This document shows, one piece after another, positions 1 to 8,206 of a stretch of DNA of 64,000 nucleotides (positions are counted from its first letter, which is position 1; each line of letters begins with the position of its first letter). The notes under the pieces are model-generated. The model was not told the DNA's origin and did no database searches. It worked only from the letters and a program-made list of their open reading frames with translations. A program made the position numbers and the translations under genes. Where the stretch lies: positions 16,125 through 80,124 of the forward strand of contig NZ_AVPL01000010.1 in NCBI RefSeq assembly GCF_000768695.1, given 5' to 3'. This DNA comes from Knoellia aerolata DSM 18566 (GTDB lineage Bacteria > Actinomycetota > Actinomycetes > Actinomycetales > Dermatophilaceae).

Positions 1-323
1 GCCTCCCCCTCGGCGTACCCGCGGATGTCCCCGTCGAAGCGGTAGCCGGCGAGGAAGTCCAGGGTCTCGTCGTCGACGACCTTCCCGTCGCGCAGCAGGG
101 CGATCTCGGCGTCACCGAACCGGAAGTGCTCGATCGCGTCGAGCACCCGCCCGGTCCCGGCGAGGACCCCGTAGCGGCGACCCCGGGGCAGCCGGCGGGC
201 GAAGGTCTCGAAGACGCAGCGACGACTCGCCGCCCCGGACCGCAGCGCCGCCTGGACCATGGTCAGCTCGTAGTGGTCGGTGAGCAGGGCGGTGGACGCG
301 GGGGCGGCGGGCTCGGGCCTCAT
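1..323 (-). CDS. pncB: Nicotinate phosphoribosyltransferase, N-terminal part (runs off the left edge)
   Basis: Reading the minus strand from the ATG at 323 gives an open frame to the window edge. Its N-terminus contains [18 protein letters not shown], the characteristic opening of nicotinate phosphoribosyltransferase, followed by a segment with [21 protein letters not shown], typical of the same family. The enzyme converts nicotinate and PRPP to nicotinate mononucleotide in NAD salvage, in the cytoplasm. Only about 107 codons are present, so the catalytic core is outside the window. The gene is divergent from clpS, as pncB1 and clpS are in Mycobacterium. Truncation is due only to the window boundary. 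Confidence 0.9.
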   Translation of the reverse strand, partial: MRPEPAAPASTALLTDHYELTMVQAALRSGAASRRCVFETFARRLPRGRRYGVLAGTGRVLDAIEHFRFGDAEIALLRDGKVVDDETLDFLAGYRFDGDIRGYAEGE

Positions 324-334
324 TCGCGGCAGCC

Positions 335-340
335 TATGGT
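335..340 (+). promoter_or_regulatory. -10 box of a likely leaderless clpS promoter
   Basis: TATGGT lies 7 nt before the GTG at 348, so transcription would start at or next to the start codon. The same layout is seen at murI and rph in this window. No convincing -35 element is seen. Confidence 0.45.
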
Positions 341-347
341 GGGAAGC

Positions 348-638
348 GTGTCCATCGCGCCCGTGCAGGAGGAGATCACCTCCTCCGACTCCCTGGTCGA
401 GGCCGACGTCCCGTGGATCACGCTCGTCTGGAACGACCCGGTCAACCTCATGTCCTACGTGACCTACGTCTTCCAGAGCTACTTCGGCTACGACCGCGCC
501 AAGGCCGAGAAGCTCATGATGGACGTGCACGTCAAGGGCCGTGCCGTCGTCTCGCACGGCTCCCGCGAGAAGATGGAGATCGACACCGAGGCTCTCCAGG
601 GCTACGGGCTCTGGGCGACCTTCCAGAAGGACGACTGA
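348..638 (+). CDS. clpS: ATP-dependent Clp protease adaptor ClpS
   Basis: ClpS binds proteins with bulky hydrophobic N-terminal residues and hands them to the ClpAP/ClpCP protease (N-end rule). The 96-residue product has the ClpS core: [20 protein letters not shown]-like helix residues and the C-terminal GYGLWAT. From the family, N29, D30 and H61 correspond to the N-degron amino-group ligands. I chose the GTG at 348 because a TATGGT box sits 7 nt upstream; the in-frame ATG at 336 would overlap that box and has no Shine-Dalgarno sequence. The stop codon overlaps the next gene's ATG by one base, so the two are probably translationally coupled. Confidence 0.93.
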   Translation: MSIAPVQEEITSSDSLVEADVPWITLVWNDPVNLMSYVTYVFQSYFGYDRAKAEKLMMDVHVKGRAVVSHGSREKMEIDTEALQGYGLWATFQKDD

Positions 639-1312
639 TGGCCCGCGCGTTCTCCCGTCGCGGGAAGGGCAAGACGGTCCGGTACGCCGCGAAGCTCGAC
701 GCGATGGAGCGCGCGGTCGTCGCGGGGCTGATGGAGCAGGTCCACGACCTCGTGGCGCCCGAGCCGGACGCCGCGACCACGAGCGGTGACGGCGACGACT
801 TCGACTCGATCGTGTCCGGGCTGGGCGGCCTCGGGATGGGCGTGTCCGTGTCCGCGGAGGACCAGACCCCCGACCAACGGCCGGTGCCCACGGATGCCCG
901 GTCGTTCGGCGAGCGCGACCCCGCCCTCGAGCGGCTCCTTCCTGCCGGCAACCGCACCGACGACCAGGCCTCGGCGGAGTTCCGCCGGCTCACCGAGCCC
1001 GGCCTGCGCCAGCGCAAGGCGCGCCACCTCGAGTCCGCCATCGCCGCGCTCCGGGCTCCGGGCTCCGGCGTCGAGCTGGACGAGCGGACCGCGATCGACT
1101 TCGTCATCGCCCTCACCGACGTGCGGCTCGTGCTGGGCGAGCGTCTCGGGCTGCGCGAGGACGCCGACGTCGAGCGCCTCGAGGAGGAGCTCGCGGACGC
1201 GGACGTCGACGACCCGCGCGCGCACGCCATGGCGGTCTACGACTTCCTCACCTGGCTCCAGGAGACGCTGGCGACGGCGATGCTGCCGGTCAGTAGGCCC
1301 CCCGAGCGCTGA
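638..1312 (+). CDS. DUF2017 domain protein
   Basis: The 224-residue protein follows clpS with a one-base TGATG overlap, the usual position of DUF2017 genes in Actinobacteria (Rv1332 in M. tuberculosis). The N-terminus is basic (RRGKGKTVRYAAKLD). The middle is a low-complexity acidic stretch, and the C-terminal part is helical with DFVIALTDVRLVLGERLGL, the conserved DUF2017 signature. Function is unknown; the fixed linkage to clpS suggests a role around regulated proteolysis, which is inference. The last 23 bp overlap the convergent sugar-transferase gene. Confidence 0.85.
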   Translation: MARAFSRRGKGKTVRYAAKLDAMERAVVAGLMEQVHDLVAPEPDAATTSGDGDDFDSIVSGLGGLGMGVSVSAEDQTPDQRPVPTDARSFGERDPALERLLPAGNRTDDQASAEFRRLTEPGLRQRKARHLESAIAALRAPGSGVELDERTAIDFVIALTDVRLVLGERLGLREDADVERLEEELADADVDDPRAHAMAVYDFLTWLQETLATAMLPVSRPPER

Positions 1313-2756
1313 CGACCGCGATGGCCGTCCGCGCGAGGATGAGCAGGTCCTGGGTGAGCGACCAGTTGTCCACGTAGTAGAGGTCGAGGCGCACGGAGTC
1401 CTCCCACGACAGGTTCGAGCGGCCCGACACCTGCCACAGCCCGGTCATGCCGGGACGCACGACGAGCCGGCGGTGGACGTCGGTCTCGTACTTGTCCACC
1501 TCCGACTGCAGCGGCGGACGCGGTCCGACGAGGCTCATGTCGCCACGCAGGACGTTGACCAGCTGCGGGAGCTCGTCGAGCGAGAGGCGGCGCAGGGTGC
1601 GTCCGATGCGGGTGACGCGTGGGTCGCGCTCGGCCTTGAACAGGACGTGGTCGCTGCCGTGCCGGTTGTGCTCGGCCACATGGTCCACCGCGGCCTCGGC
1701 GTCGCACACCATCGACCGGAACTTGAGCATGCGGAACGCCCGGCCCCCCTTCCCGACCCGCTCCTGGGCGAAGAAGACGGGCCCGCCGTCGTCCAGCCGC
1801 ACGGCGAGCGCGACGACGGCGAAGACCGGTGCGAACAGGACGAGGAGCAGGCCGCCGGCCACGAGGTCGAAGGCCCGCTTGAGGACGTGCGAGACGTAGT
1901 GGGACGCCGGGCCCTCGAGCTCGATGAGCGGGAGGCCGGCGGCGGGCCGGGGCCGCACCCGGTCGGAGGCCACGTCGGTGAGGCTGGGCGCGAGGAGGAC
2001 CTGCACCCCGCTCTCCTCGAGCTCCCACGCCGCGCGTCGCATCTCGCGGGCCGAGCTCACCGCACCACCCGCGAAGAGCACCGCGTGCGGCGCGAAGGTG
2101 TTGACGATCTCCGCGGTCCGGGGCGTCGCGCCGAGGACGGGCAGTCCTCCGGGGGTGCTGGACTGCGCCTCAGAGGGCGGCAGCACCGCACCGAGCACGG
2201 TGTAGCCGAGCCACCGCTCGCGCTGCAGCACCTTCGCGATCTCGTCCACCTGGCTCGCGGCCCCGGCGATGACGACCCGCTGCTGCAGGTGGCCGTGCTC
2301 GCGCAGGCGGTGCAGGACCTGGCGCGCGGCGTACCGCGTCACGAGCAGGGCCGTGGTGCCGACCGTGAAGAGGAGGAAGAAGAACCCGCGGGGGAGTGGG
2401 TAGCGGGCCAGGTAGCAGCCGATGCCGACGAACCCCGCGGCATACGTCGTCGCCCGCAGGACGCTCTTGTACTCGCCGGAACCGGCACCGAAGACGTCCG
2501 GGGCGTACGCCCCGCTCACGGCGAGGGAGGTGAGCCAGAGCGCGACGATGGGCATGGCCGCCAGACCGAACCTGATGTCGGCGTCGGTCGGGGTCGTGAA
2601 GACCCTCCACTCGCTGCGTCCCCACGCCGCGAGGACCGTGCACAGGACGACGATGGCCGCGTCGAGCGCGAAGGCCGCCATGGGCGGCGAGTCCTGGGAC
2701 CAGTGGTAGCGCACTCGGGGGAGGGCAACCCTGATCCCGTCGTCGAAGAGAACCAA
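1290..2756 (-). CDS. Polyprenyl-phosphate sugar-1-phosphate transferase (exopolysaccharide initiating)
   Basis: The C-terminal 200 residues are a bacterial sugar transferase domain: KRAFDLVAGG before a membrane helix, then FAQERVGKGGRAFRMLKFR, RRLSLDELPQLVNVLRGDM, SLVGPRPP and RPGMTGLWQVSGRS, all hallmarks of the WbaP/CpsE family. The N-terminal half carries several hydrophobic helices and a CoA-binding-like/Rossmann segment. Such enzymes transfer a hexose-1-phosphate to undecaprenyl phosphate at the inner face of the membrane to start capsule or EPS synthesis. I chose the TTG at 2756 because AAGGGG lies 6 nt upstream; a TTG at 2807 is the alternative. The gene is convergent with DUF2017 and has no polysaccharide neighbours, so it looks like an isolated insertion between clpS and murI. 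Confidence 0.85.
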   Translation of the reverse strand: MVLFDDGIRVALPRVRYHWSQDSPPMAAFALDAAIVVLCTVLAAWGRSEWRVFTTPTDADIRFGLAAMPIVALWLTSLAVSGAYAPDVFGAGSGEYKSVLRATTYAAGFVGIGCYLARYPLPRGFFFLLFTVGTTALLVTRYAARQVLHRLREHGHLQQRVVIAGAASQVDEIAKVLQRERWLGYTVLGAVLPPSEAQSSTPGGLPVLGATPRTAEIVNTFAPHAVLFAGGAVSSAREMRRAAWELEESGVQVLLAPSLTDVASDRVRPRPAAGLPLIELEGPASHYVSHVLKRAFDLVAGGLLLVLFAPVFAVVALAVRLDDGGPVFFAQERVGKGGRAFRMLKFRSMVCDAEAAVDHVAEHNRHGSDHVLFKAERDPRVTRIGRTLRRLSLDELPQLVNVLRGDMSLVGPRPPLQSEVDKYETDVHRRLVVRPGMTGLWQVSGRSNLSWEDSVRLDLYYVDNWSLTQDLLILARTAIAVVSARGAY

Positions 2757-2909
2757 CCTCGTCCCCTTGGCTGGTGCCGCATAGCCCCTGCTTGGACCGG
2801 CTTCCAACGTGGCACGACCGCGCGGGGCCGGTGGTGCGCTTCCCCGAGAATGACTCGCCCCCTGCCCGATCGGGTCATCGGCGTGCCCAGTCCGGTATCC
2901 CCGGGGGCA

Positions 2910-2915
2910 TAACCT
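2910..2915 (+). promoter_or_regulatory. -10 box of a likely leaderless murI promoter
   Basis: TAACCT is followed by a 6-nt spacer and the murI GTG at 2922. No Shine-Dalgarno sequence precedes the GTG, which supports leaderless initiation. Confidence 0.45.
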
Positions 2916-2921
2916 TGGGCG

Positions 2922-3746
2922 GTGCCTGACTCACCCATCGGGATCTTCGACTCCGGATACGGCGGCCTCACCGTCGCGCGAGCCGTCCTCGACCAGCTGC
3001 CGCACGAGTCGGTCGCGTACCTCGGCGACACCGCACGCACCCCCTACGGCCCGCGACCCATCGCCGAGACCCGGGCCTTCGCCCTGGAGTGCCTCGACCG
3101 GCTCGTCGACCACGGCGTCAAGGCGCTCGTCATCGCGTGCAACACGGCGAGCGCCGCGGTCCTCCACGACGCCCGCGAGCGCTACCACGTCCCGGTCGTC
3201 GAGGTCATCCGACCGGCCGTGCGCCGTGCCGTGGGCGCGACCCGCAGCGGTCGGATCGGGGTCATCTCGACGACCGGCACCCACCAGTCCCGCGCCTACC
3301 TCGACGCCTTCGCGGCCGCGCCGCACCTCGACGTCACGAGCGGGGCGTGCCCCCGGTTCGTCGAGTTCGTCGAGTCGGGCGTCACCGGGGGGGAGGAGGT
3401 GCGCGCCGTGGCCCGCGAGTACCTCGCCCCGTTCCAGGACCACGGGGTCGACACGCTCATCCTCGGCTGCACGCACTACCCGCTGCTGTCCGGCGTGATC
3501 TCCTACGTCATGGGACCGGACGTCACGCTCGTGTCCTCCGCCGACGAGACCGCGAAGGAGCTGTACCGCGTGCTGTCCGACAGTGACCTGCTCCGCCCCG
3601 ACGCCTCTCCGGCGCCGCAGCACGGCTTCACGACCACCGGGGACCCGGAGGAGTTCCGCCGGCTGGCCACGCGCTTCCTCGCGCTGGGGCCGGACGTCGG
3701 GGACGTCTTCATCTCGCCGGTGGCGGTCGCCGAGGTGGTCGCGTGA
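2922..3746 (+). CDS. murI: Glutamate racemase
   Basis: Supplies D-glutamate for peptidoglycan by interconverting L- and D-glutamate in the cytoplasm. The 274-residue product has the family signatures [36 protein letters not shown] (catalytic Cys73) and [11 protein letters not shown] (catalytic Cys183), with Asp10 in the active site. Length matches the family. The GTG start has a -10 box directly upstream and no RBS. Its TGA overlaps the GTG of the next gene (GTGA), opening the conserved actinobacterial murI–hydrolase–rph–rdgB series. Confidence 0.97.
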   Translation: MPDSPIGIFDSGYGGLTVARAVLDQLPHESVAYLGDTARTPYGPRPIAETRAFALECLDRLVDHGVKALVIACNTASAAVLHDARERYHVPVVEVIRPAVRRAVGATRSGRIGVISTTGTHQSRAYLDAFAAAPHLDVTSGACPRFVEFVESGVTGGEEVRAVAREYLAPFQDHGVDTLILGCTHYPLLSGVISYVMGPDVTLVSSADETAKELYRVLSDSDLLRPDASPAPQHGFTTTGDPEEFRRLATRFLALGPDVGDVFISPVAVAEVVA

Positions 3747-4537
3747 GGCTGACCGTCATCGGCTGCAGCGGCTCGTTCGCCGGTCCGACGTCCGCGGCGT
3801 CCAGCTACCTCGTCAGTGCCGACGACGCCGACGGCCGGACGTGGAACGTCCTGCTCGACCTCGGTTCGGGTGCGCTCGGCCCGCTGCAGCAGCACGTCGA
3901 CCCGCACGCCCTCGACGCGGTCCTCCTCAGCCACCTGCACCCGGACCACTGCGCCGACCTCTGCGGCCTCTACGTCTCCTACACCTACGCCCCCGGCGGT
4001 GCGCCCGACGAGCGGCTGCCCGTCTGGGGTCCGCGCGACACCTCCCGTCGGATCGCCCTGATGTACCACGGCCTCGAGGACGGGGGCCTGGAGCGGGTGT
4101 TCGACTTCGGCCGGGTGCGCGACCGCGTCCCGATCCGCGTCGGCCCGCTGACGATCACCCCGTATGCCGTGAACCACCCGGTCGAGGCGTACGGCTTCCG
4201 GGTCGAGGGCGAAGGGGCCGTGATCGCCTACACCGGTGACACCGACAGCTGCGACAGCCTCGGTCCGCTGATGAGCGGCGCCGACATCGTGCTCGCCGAC
4301 TCGGCCTTCGTCGACGGGCGCGACGGCGTCCGCGGGGTGCACCTGTCGGCGAGCCGGGCGGCCCGCGCGGCGCTCGACGCCGGGGGTGTCAAGCGGCTGG
4401 TGCTGACCCACCTGCCGGCGTGGAACGACCCGGAGGTCTGCCGCGCGCAGGCCGCGGAGCTCTGGCCCGGCGTGGAGGTCGCCGAGGCGGGCGCCGTCCA
4501 CGACCTCGGCTCACGCGGTGTCACGTCCGGCGTCTAG
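3743..4537 (+). CDS. Metallo-beta-lactamase-fold phosphodiesterase (Rv1339-like)
   Basis: The 264-residue protein carries the metal-binding SHLHPDH motif (H64, H66, D68, H69), a later YTGDTDS aspartate and the C-terminal LTHLPAW histidine, so both metal sites look intact. It sits between murI and rph exactly as Rv1339 does in M. tuberculosis; Rv1339 has been reported to be a cyclic-AMP phosphodiesterase, so the same activity is a reasonable inference here. Older annotations call the family RNase Z-like. The start overlaps the murI stop by four bases. The stop codon TAG is also the first part of the rph -10 box. Confidence 0.88.
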   Translation: MRLTVIGCSGSFAGPTSAASSYLVSADDADGRTWNVLLDLGSGALGPLQQHVDPHALDAVLLSHLHPDHCADLCGLYVSYTYAPGGAPDERLPVWGPRDTSRRIALMYHGLEDGGLERVFDFGRVRDRVPIRVGPLTITPYAVNHPVEAYGFRVEGEGAVIAYTGDTDSCDSLGPLMSGADIVLADSAFVDGRDGVRGVHLSASRAARAALDAGGVKRLVLTHLPAWNDPEVCRAQAAELWPGVEVAEAGAVHDLGSRGVTSGV

Positions 4538-4540
4538 CCT
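4535..4540 (+). promoter_or_regulatory. -10 box of a likely leaderless rph promoter
   Basis: TAGCCT precedes the rph GTG (4547) by 6 nt and overlaps the stop codon of the upstream gene. rph-rdgB can therefore be transcribed independently of murI. Confidence 0.4.
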
Positions 4541-4546
4541 GCGGGG

Positions 4547-5311
4547 GTGACTTCACCCCAGACCAGACATGACGGCCGCACCCCCGACGAGCTGCGCGAG
4601 GTGCGCATCACGCGCAACTGGCTCGACCACGCCGAGGGCAGCGTGCTCGTCGAGTTCGGCCGGACCCGGGTGCTCTGCGCCGCGTCCTTCACCGCCGGCG
4701 TGCCGCGCTGGATGAAGGGCCAGGGGACCGGCTGGGTGACGGCCGAGTACGAGATGCTCCCGCGGTCGACCAACACCCGATCGGACCGCGAGTCCCGCAA
4801 GGGCAAGGTCGGCGGTCGCACCCACGAGATCTCGCGGCTCATCGGACGGTCGCTCCGCGCCGTCATCGACACGAAGGCCCTCGGCGAGAACACCATCGTC
4901 GTCGACTGCGACGTCCTCCAGGCCGACGGCGGCACCCGGACCGCGGCGATCACCGGCGCCTACGTCGCCCTCGCCGACGCCATCGAGGACGCCAAGGCCA
5001 AGGGCCTCCTCGCGCAGGGCGCCGCGCCGCTGTCCGACTCGATCGCCGCCGTGAGCGTCGGCGTCGTCGCCGGCGCGCCGGTGCTCGACCTCGACTACCC
5101 CGAGGACTCGACCGCCGACACCGACATGAACGTCGTCATGACCGGCTCGGGGCGCTACGTCGAGGTGCAGGGCACGGCCGAGGGCGCCGGCTCGGCCTTC
5201 GACCGCGACCGGCTGCTCGCGCTGCTCGACCTCGCCGCCACCGGCTGCGCCGAGCTGACGCTCGCGCAGCAGCAGGCCCTCCGGGAGACCCCGCGGGTGC
5301 GAGTGCGATGA
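4547..5311 (+). CDS. rph: Ribonuclease PH
   Basis: A phosphorolytic 3'-5' exoribonuclease that trims tRNA 3' ends. The 254-residue product shows the RNase PH fold signatures: [23 protein letters not shown] near the N-terminus, the [20 protein letters not shown] substrate loop, [35 protein letters not shown] and [19 protein letters not shown] with the conserved phosphate and metal ligands. Length is normal. The GTG start is preceded by a -10 box rather than an RBS. Its TGA overlaps the ATG of rdgB (ATGA). Confidence 0.97.
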   Translation: MTSPQTRHDGRTPDELREVRITRNWLDHAEGSVLVEFGRTRVLCAASFTAGVPRWMKGQGTGWVTAEYEMLPRSTNTRSDRESRKGKVGGRTHEISRLIGRSLRAVIDTKALGENTIVVDCDVLQADGGTRTAAITGAYVALADAIEDAKAKGLLAQGAAPLSDSIAAVSVGVVAGAPVLDLDYPEDSTADTDMNVVMTGSGRYVEVQGTAEGAGSAFDRDRLLALLDLAATGCAELTLAQQQALRETPRVRVR

Positions 5312-5949
5312 CCCGCCTCGTCCTCGCCACGCAGAACGAGCACAAGGTCCACGAGCTGAGGCAGATCCTCGCCGACCTCGTCGACGAGCTCGGGCTCGAG
5401 ATCGTCGGCGCCTCGGACTTCCCCGACGCCCCCGACGTCGTCGAGAGCGAGGTGACGTTCGAGGGCAACGCGCGGCTCAAGGCCGTGGCCGTGGCGCGGG
5501 CCACGGGTCTGCCCAGCGTCGCCGACGACTCGGGGCTGGCCGTCGACGTCCTCGGCGGCTCACCCGGCGTCTTCTCGGCCCGGTGGTCGGGCTCGCACGC
5601 CGGGGCGGACGCACCCCGCGCCGTTCGCGACCGGGCCAACTCCTCCCTGCTGCTCGAGCAGCTCGGCGACGTGCCCGACGAGCACCGCGCGGCATCCTTC
5701 GTCTGCGCGGCGGTCCTGGCCATGCCGGACGGCTCGGTGGAGGCCGTCGAGGGCCGCGTCACGGGCACGATCCGTCGCGAGGCGGTGGGGGAGAACGGCT
5801 TCGGCTACGACCCCGTCTTCGTCCCCGACGGGGACACCCGGTCCATGGCCGAGTACACCGACGTCGAGAAGAACGCGATCTCCCACCGCGGGCTCGCGTT
5901 CCGCGCCATGGTGCCGATCCTGCGCGAGCGGCTGAGCCCACCACGCTGA
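5308..5949 (+). CDS. rdgB: RdgB/HAM1 non-canonical purine NTP pyrophosphatase
   Basis: Hydrolyses dITP, ITP and XTP to monophosphates to keep deaminated purines out of DNA and RNA. The 213-residue product begins with [14 protein letters not shown], followed by the [14 protein letters not shown] motif, [20 protein letters not shown], and [15 protein letters not shown] near the C-terminus, which together define the family. It starts within the rph stop codon. A strong hairpin follows 42 nt downstream and probably ends the operon. Confidence 0.96.
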   Translation: MTRLVLATQNEHKVHELRQILADLVDELGLEIVGASDFPDAPDVVESEVTFEGNARLKAVAVARATGLPSVADDSGLAVDVLGGSPGVFSARWSGSHAGADAPRAVRDRANSSLLLEQLGDVPDEHRAASFVCAAVLAMPDGSVEAVEGRVTGTIRREAVGENGFGYDPVFVPDGDTRSMAEYTDVEKNAISHRGLAFRAMVPILRERLSPPR

Positions 5950-5991
5950 GCCCGGGCTCCCCGGCCCCGGATCAGCCCCGGATCAGTCCCG

Positions 5992-6039
5992 GTGCGTCTG
6001 CGGATGCGGCGGCTCCAGCCGCCGCATCCGCAGACGCAC
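5992..6039 (+). terminator. Hairpin after rdgB
   Basis: A perfect 23-bp inverted repeat with a 2-nt centre. There is no U-tract, but the stem is very GC-rich, as is common in actinobacterial terminators. It separates the murI operon from the tRNA-Leu gene. Confidence 0.75.
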
Positions 6040-6082
6040 GGGTGCCGACCGGGGTGGGCGGACGGCATACCCTGTCGGCGAA

Positions 6083-6163
6083 GCGCGAGTGGTGGAACGG
6101 CAGACACGCTGGGTTTAGGTCTCAGTGCCTTCGGGTGTGCGGGTTCGAATCCCGCCTCGCGCA
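6083..6163 (+). tRNA. tRNA-Leu (UAG anticodon)
   Basis: The 7-bp acceptor stem pairs GCGCGAG (6083-6089) with CTCGCGC (6156-6162), followed by discriminator A. The anticodon loop TTTAGGT gives anticodon TAG at 6116-6118, flanked by CTGGG/CTCAG. A variable arm (TGCCTTCGGGTG region) and the TΨC arm GGGTTCGAATCCC are present, as expected for a class II leucine tRNA. CCA is not encoded. Confidence 0.93.
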
Positions 6164-6289
6164 CGCACCATCCGGCTCGGGAGCCGGGATGCCTGTCGCG
6201 AGCCCCATCATCGAGGCTCGGGAGCGCAGACCCGGCTCGCGAGCCGCGACAGGTAGGTTGGGCGACGAGCATCCAAGGAGGATCCACCC

Positions 6290-6766
6290 GTGAGTGACCG
6301 ACTGAGCGCCGGAGACGTCGCACCGGACTTCACCCTGAGCACCGACACCGGGGAGAGCGTGACGCTCTCGGACCTGCGCGGGGGCAAGGTCATCGTCTAC
6401 TTCTACCCGGCGGCCATGACGCCCGGGTGCACCAAGCAGGCCTGCGACTTCAGCGAGTCGCTCGAGTCGCTCAAGGCCGACGGGTACACCGTGCTGGGCA
6501 TCTCGCCGGACCAGCCCGAGAAGCTCGCCACGTTCCGCGACAAGGAGCACCTGTCGCTCACCCTGCTGTCGGACCCGGACAAGTCCGTCATGACGGCGTG
6601 GGGCGCCTACGGTGAGAAGAAGCTGTACGGCAAGGTCGTCCAGGGCGTCATCCGCTCGACCTTCGTGGTCGACGAGGACGGCACGGTCGAGCACGCCTTC
6701 CACAACGTCAAGGCCACAGGTCACGTCGCCAAGCTGCGGCGCGACCTCGGACTGAATGAGGACTGA
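6290..6766 (+). CDS. bcp: Thiol peroxidase of the BCP/PrxQ family
   Basis: Reduces hydrogen peroxide and organic peroxides with electrons from thioredoxin, in the cytoplasm. The 158-residue product has APDFTL at the N-terminus and MTPGCTKQACDF with the peroxidatic Cys47 and the resolving Cys52 five residues later, the atypical 2-Cys PrxQ arrangement. LGISPDQPEKLATF and RSTFVVDEDG are further family motifs. The GTG start is preceded by AAGGAGGA with 7-nt spacing. It is followed 3 nt later by the DUF3618 gene, so they are probably cotranscribed. Confidence 0.95.
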   Translation: MSDRLSAGDVAPDFTLSTDTGESVTLSDLRGGKVIVYFYPAAMTPGCTKQACDFSESLESLKADGYTVLGISPDQPEKLATFRDKEHLSLTLLSDPDKSVMTAWGAYGEKKLYGKVVQGVIRSTFVVDEDGTVEHAFHNVKATGHVAKLRRDLGLNED

Positions 6767-6769
6767 CCC

Positions 6770-7024
6770 ATGAGCAGCAACATCCCCGCCCTCGAGGCCG
6801 ACATCGCCGAGCGTCGCGTGCGCCTGGCCCGCACCCTCGACGAGCTGACGGCCAAGGCGACGCCCTCGGCGATCGCCAAGCGTCAGGTCCAGCAGGCCAA
6901 GGCTCGCTTCGCCGACGCGACCACGACGCCCGAGGGCGACCTGCGCGTCGAGCGCGTGGCCGCCGCCGTGGCCGTGGTCGCCGTCATCGTCGCCTTCAAG
7001 CTGCTGCGCCGCCGCCGCCGCTGA
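6770..7024 (+). CDS. DUF3618 membrane protein
   Basis: An 84-residue protein with an N-terminal amphipathic helix containing EADIAERRVRLARTLDELT, the DUF3618 signature (ERTREELAxTLDEL-like). It ends in a single hydrophobic segment, AAAVAVVAVIVAF, and a very basic tail rich in Lys/Arg, which suggests a tail-anchored protein with the basic end in the cytoplasm. The function of DUF3618 is unknown. It starts 3 nt after bcp. Confidence 0.85.
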   Translation: MSSNIPALEADIAERRVRLARTLDELTAKATPSAIAKRQVQQAKARFADATTTPEGDLRVERVAAAVAVVAVIVAFKLLRRRRR

Positions 7025-7034
7025 GGCCGTCAGG

Positions 7035-7622
7035 TCACTGCGGCTGCATTCCCCCGTGCATGCCCGAGGTCCGCAGTCCGAACCACGCCGCCAGCCACCG
7101 ACTCATCTGACGGATCTCGCGACGCTGCTCGTCGCTGATCTCCTGCGCCAGGTCCTCCACCTCGGGGTGGGTGGTGCCGTCCCTCAGCAGGTGCTGCGAC
7201 ATCATCACCGCCATCATGTGGTGGCCGACCATGTCCTGGAGGAAGGTGCGGTCGAGCGCGTCACCCTCCAGCCGGGTGAGGTCGCGCATCATCGGCCGGT
7301 AGGTGGTGTCCTCCGCCTGGTCGGGGTACCACTGGCGGAGCCACTCCCGCATCTGGACGATCTGGGCCGTCTGCGTCCTGACGATGTCCTCGCCGAACTC
7401 CCGCATCGTCGCGCGGGGTGACCGCGCCAGCTCCTCGGCGGCCCGGACGGCCTCCTCGTGGTGGGGGATCATCTCCGCGAGGTAGGTCGCCTCGGACGAC
7501 ACCATGGTCATCCGCATCGGCCCGCCGTGTCGCCGCTCGCTCCGCAGGTCGTCGATGCCACAGCCGGACAGGCCGCCGGCGAGCCCCAGGGCGACCACCA
7601 GCACCAGTGCGCGGACTCTCAT
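7035..7622 (-). CDS. DUF305 lipoprotein
   Basis: The ATG at 7622 has GAGGAGG 7 nt upstream and opens a lipoprotein signal: a basic MRVRAL start, a hydrophobic segment and a lipobox ending LSGC, so the mature protein would be anchored to the outer face of the membrane. The body contains paired DUF305 motifs, EMIPHHEEAVRAAEEL and DMVGHHMMAVMMSQHL, which belong to a ferritin-like four-helix family often linked to copper or metal handling; metal binding is inferred from the His/Met-rich helices. A longer frame upstream lacks an RBS and would bury the signal peptide. It is convergent with the DUF3618 gene and is the last core gene before the island junction. Confidence 0.88.
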   Translation of the reverse strand: MRVRALVLVVALGLAGGLSGCGIDDLRSERRHGGPMRMTMVSSEATYLAEMIPHHEEAVRAAEELARSPRATMREFGEDIVRTQTAQIVQMREWLRQWYPDQAEDTTYRPMMRDLTRLEGDALDRTFLQDMVGHHMMAVMMSQHLLRDGTTHPEVEDLAQEISDEQRREIRQMSRWLAAWFGLRTSGMHGGMQPQ

Positions 7623-7727
7623 GGCCCACCTCCTCGGGGAACCTCGTGCTCCCACGGTCCTCCCGGGCGGGGGGCGACGGCAGGGCCGTTGGTCCCGAGA
7701 GTCCGACGGGCGCCCGGCCCGAGCATG

Positions 7728-7764
7728 CGAAGAGCCCCGCACGGTGACCGTGCGGGGCTCTTCG
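7728..7764 (-). terminator. Hairpin downstream of the tRNA-Lys remnant
   Basis: An 18-bp perfect inverted repeat around a single central G; the upper part GGTGACC can form the loop. It lies 2 nt beyond the CCA end of the tRNA-Lys fragment and is best explained as the terminator of the original tRNA-Lys gene. Confidence 0.8.
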
Positions 7765-7766
7765 GG

Positions 7767-7804
7767 TGGTGCGCCATCAGGGACTCGAACCCCGAACCCG
7801 CTGA
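7767..7804 (-). other. tRNA-Lys 3' fragment, probable attachment site (attL)
   Basis: Read on the minus strand, this is the 3' half of an actinobacterial tRNA-Lys: the 3' anticodon-stem strand TCAGCGG, the TΨC arm with GGTTCGAGTCCC, the acceptor strand TGGCGC, discriminator A and encoded CCA. Upstream (towards 7805) the anticodon loop, D arm and 5' acceptor strand are absent and the sequence is unrelated. Tyrosine-recombinase elements leave such a 3' tRNA duplicate on one side when they integrate. The intact tRNA-Lys should then lie beyond the right edge of the window. Confidence 0.75.
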
Positions 7805-8206
7805 GTCTGGCGACGCATCTCTCCGTGGTGCTCGTCGTTGTCCGAAAACGCGCACTGACGTGCTCGTATGCGGTCCGGGTCCCTCTCGTCGTGACGCGTT
7901 GTCCGGTGCCGGTTCTCGTTCAAAGTCGGGCGGTTAACCGGTGACTGCGTCCTTGCCTGCGTTGCCGGTGGGTGCCCTGCCCTCTTGACCACCGCGGAGG
8001 CAGCAGGTGAGCCACCTACGCGAAGGTCCCAAACCTTCCCAACGTGGCGCATGACGATGAAGGGACGTGGTCTTGCTGCCACCATGCCTCATGCAGACGG
8101 CACGTCGGACGGCGCCGCTGCCGTGAGCACCACTACCGTGCTCTAGGTTCGAGGGTGGGCCTGTGACACTGCCGTGTCGCCGGCCGCGTGACGATAAGGA
8201 CTGCAC
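7805..8206. other. Gene-poor stretch at the island junction
   Basis: No reading frame here has an RBS, plausible codon use or a recognisable motif. GC content looks lower than in the flanking core, with stretches such as GTTCAAAGTCGG and CAAACCTTCCCAACG. No integrase or excisionase gene could be recognised. The promoter of the next gene must lie near the right end, where GACGATAAGGACTGCAC precedes the ATG at 8207. Confidence 0.5.

Noticed and set aside
532..1230. Long minus-strand frames opposite the DUF2017 gene
   Set aside because: Serine/arginine-rich translations typical of antisense shadows in high-GC genes; no RBS or motif.
786..2912. 708-residue plus-strand frame spanning DUF2017 and the sugar transferase
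   Set aside because: Antisense to the clearly recognisable sugar transferase; low-complexity translation.
6192..6253. Inverted repeat CCTGTCGCG/CGCGACAGG between tRNA-Leu and bcp
   Set aside because: Arms of 9 bp separated by 44 nt; too weak and too far apart to call a terminator or operator.
7777..8085. 102-residue minus-strand frame at the island junction, considered as an excisionase or integrase remnant
   Set aside because: It runs into the tRNA remnant, has Arg/His-rich composition and no recombinase motif or RBS.
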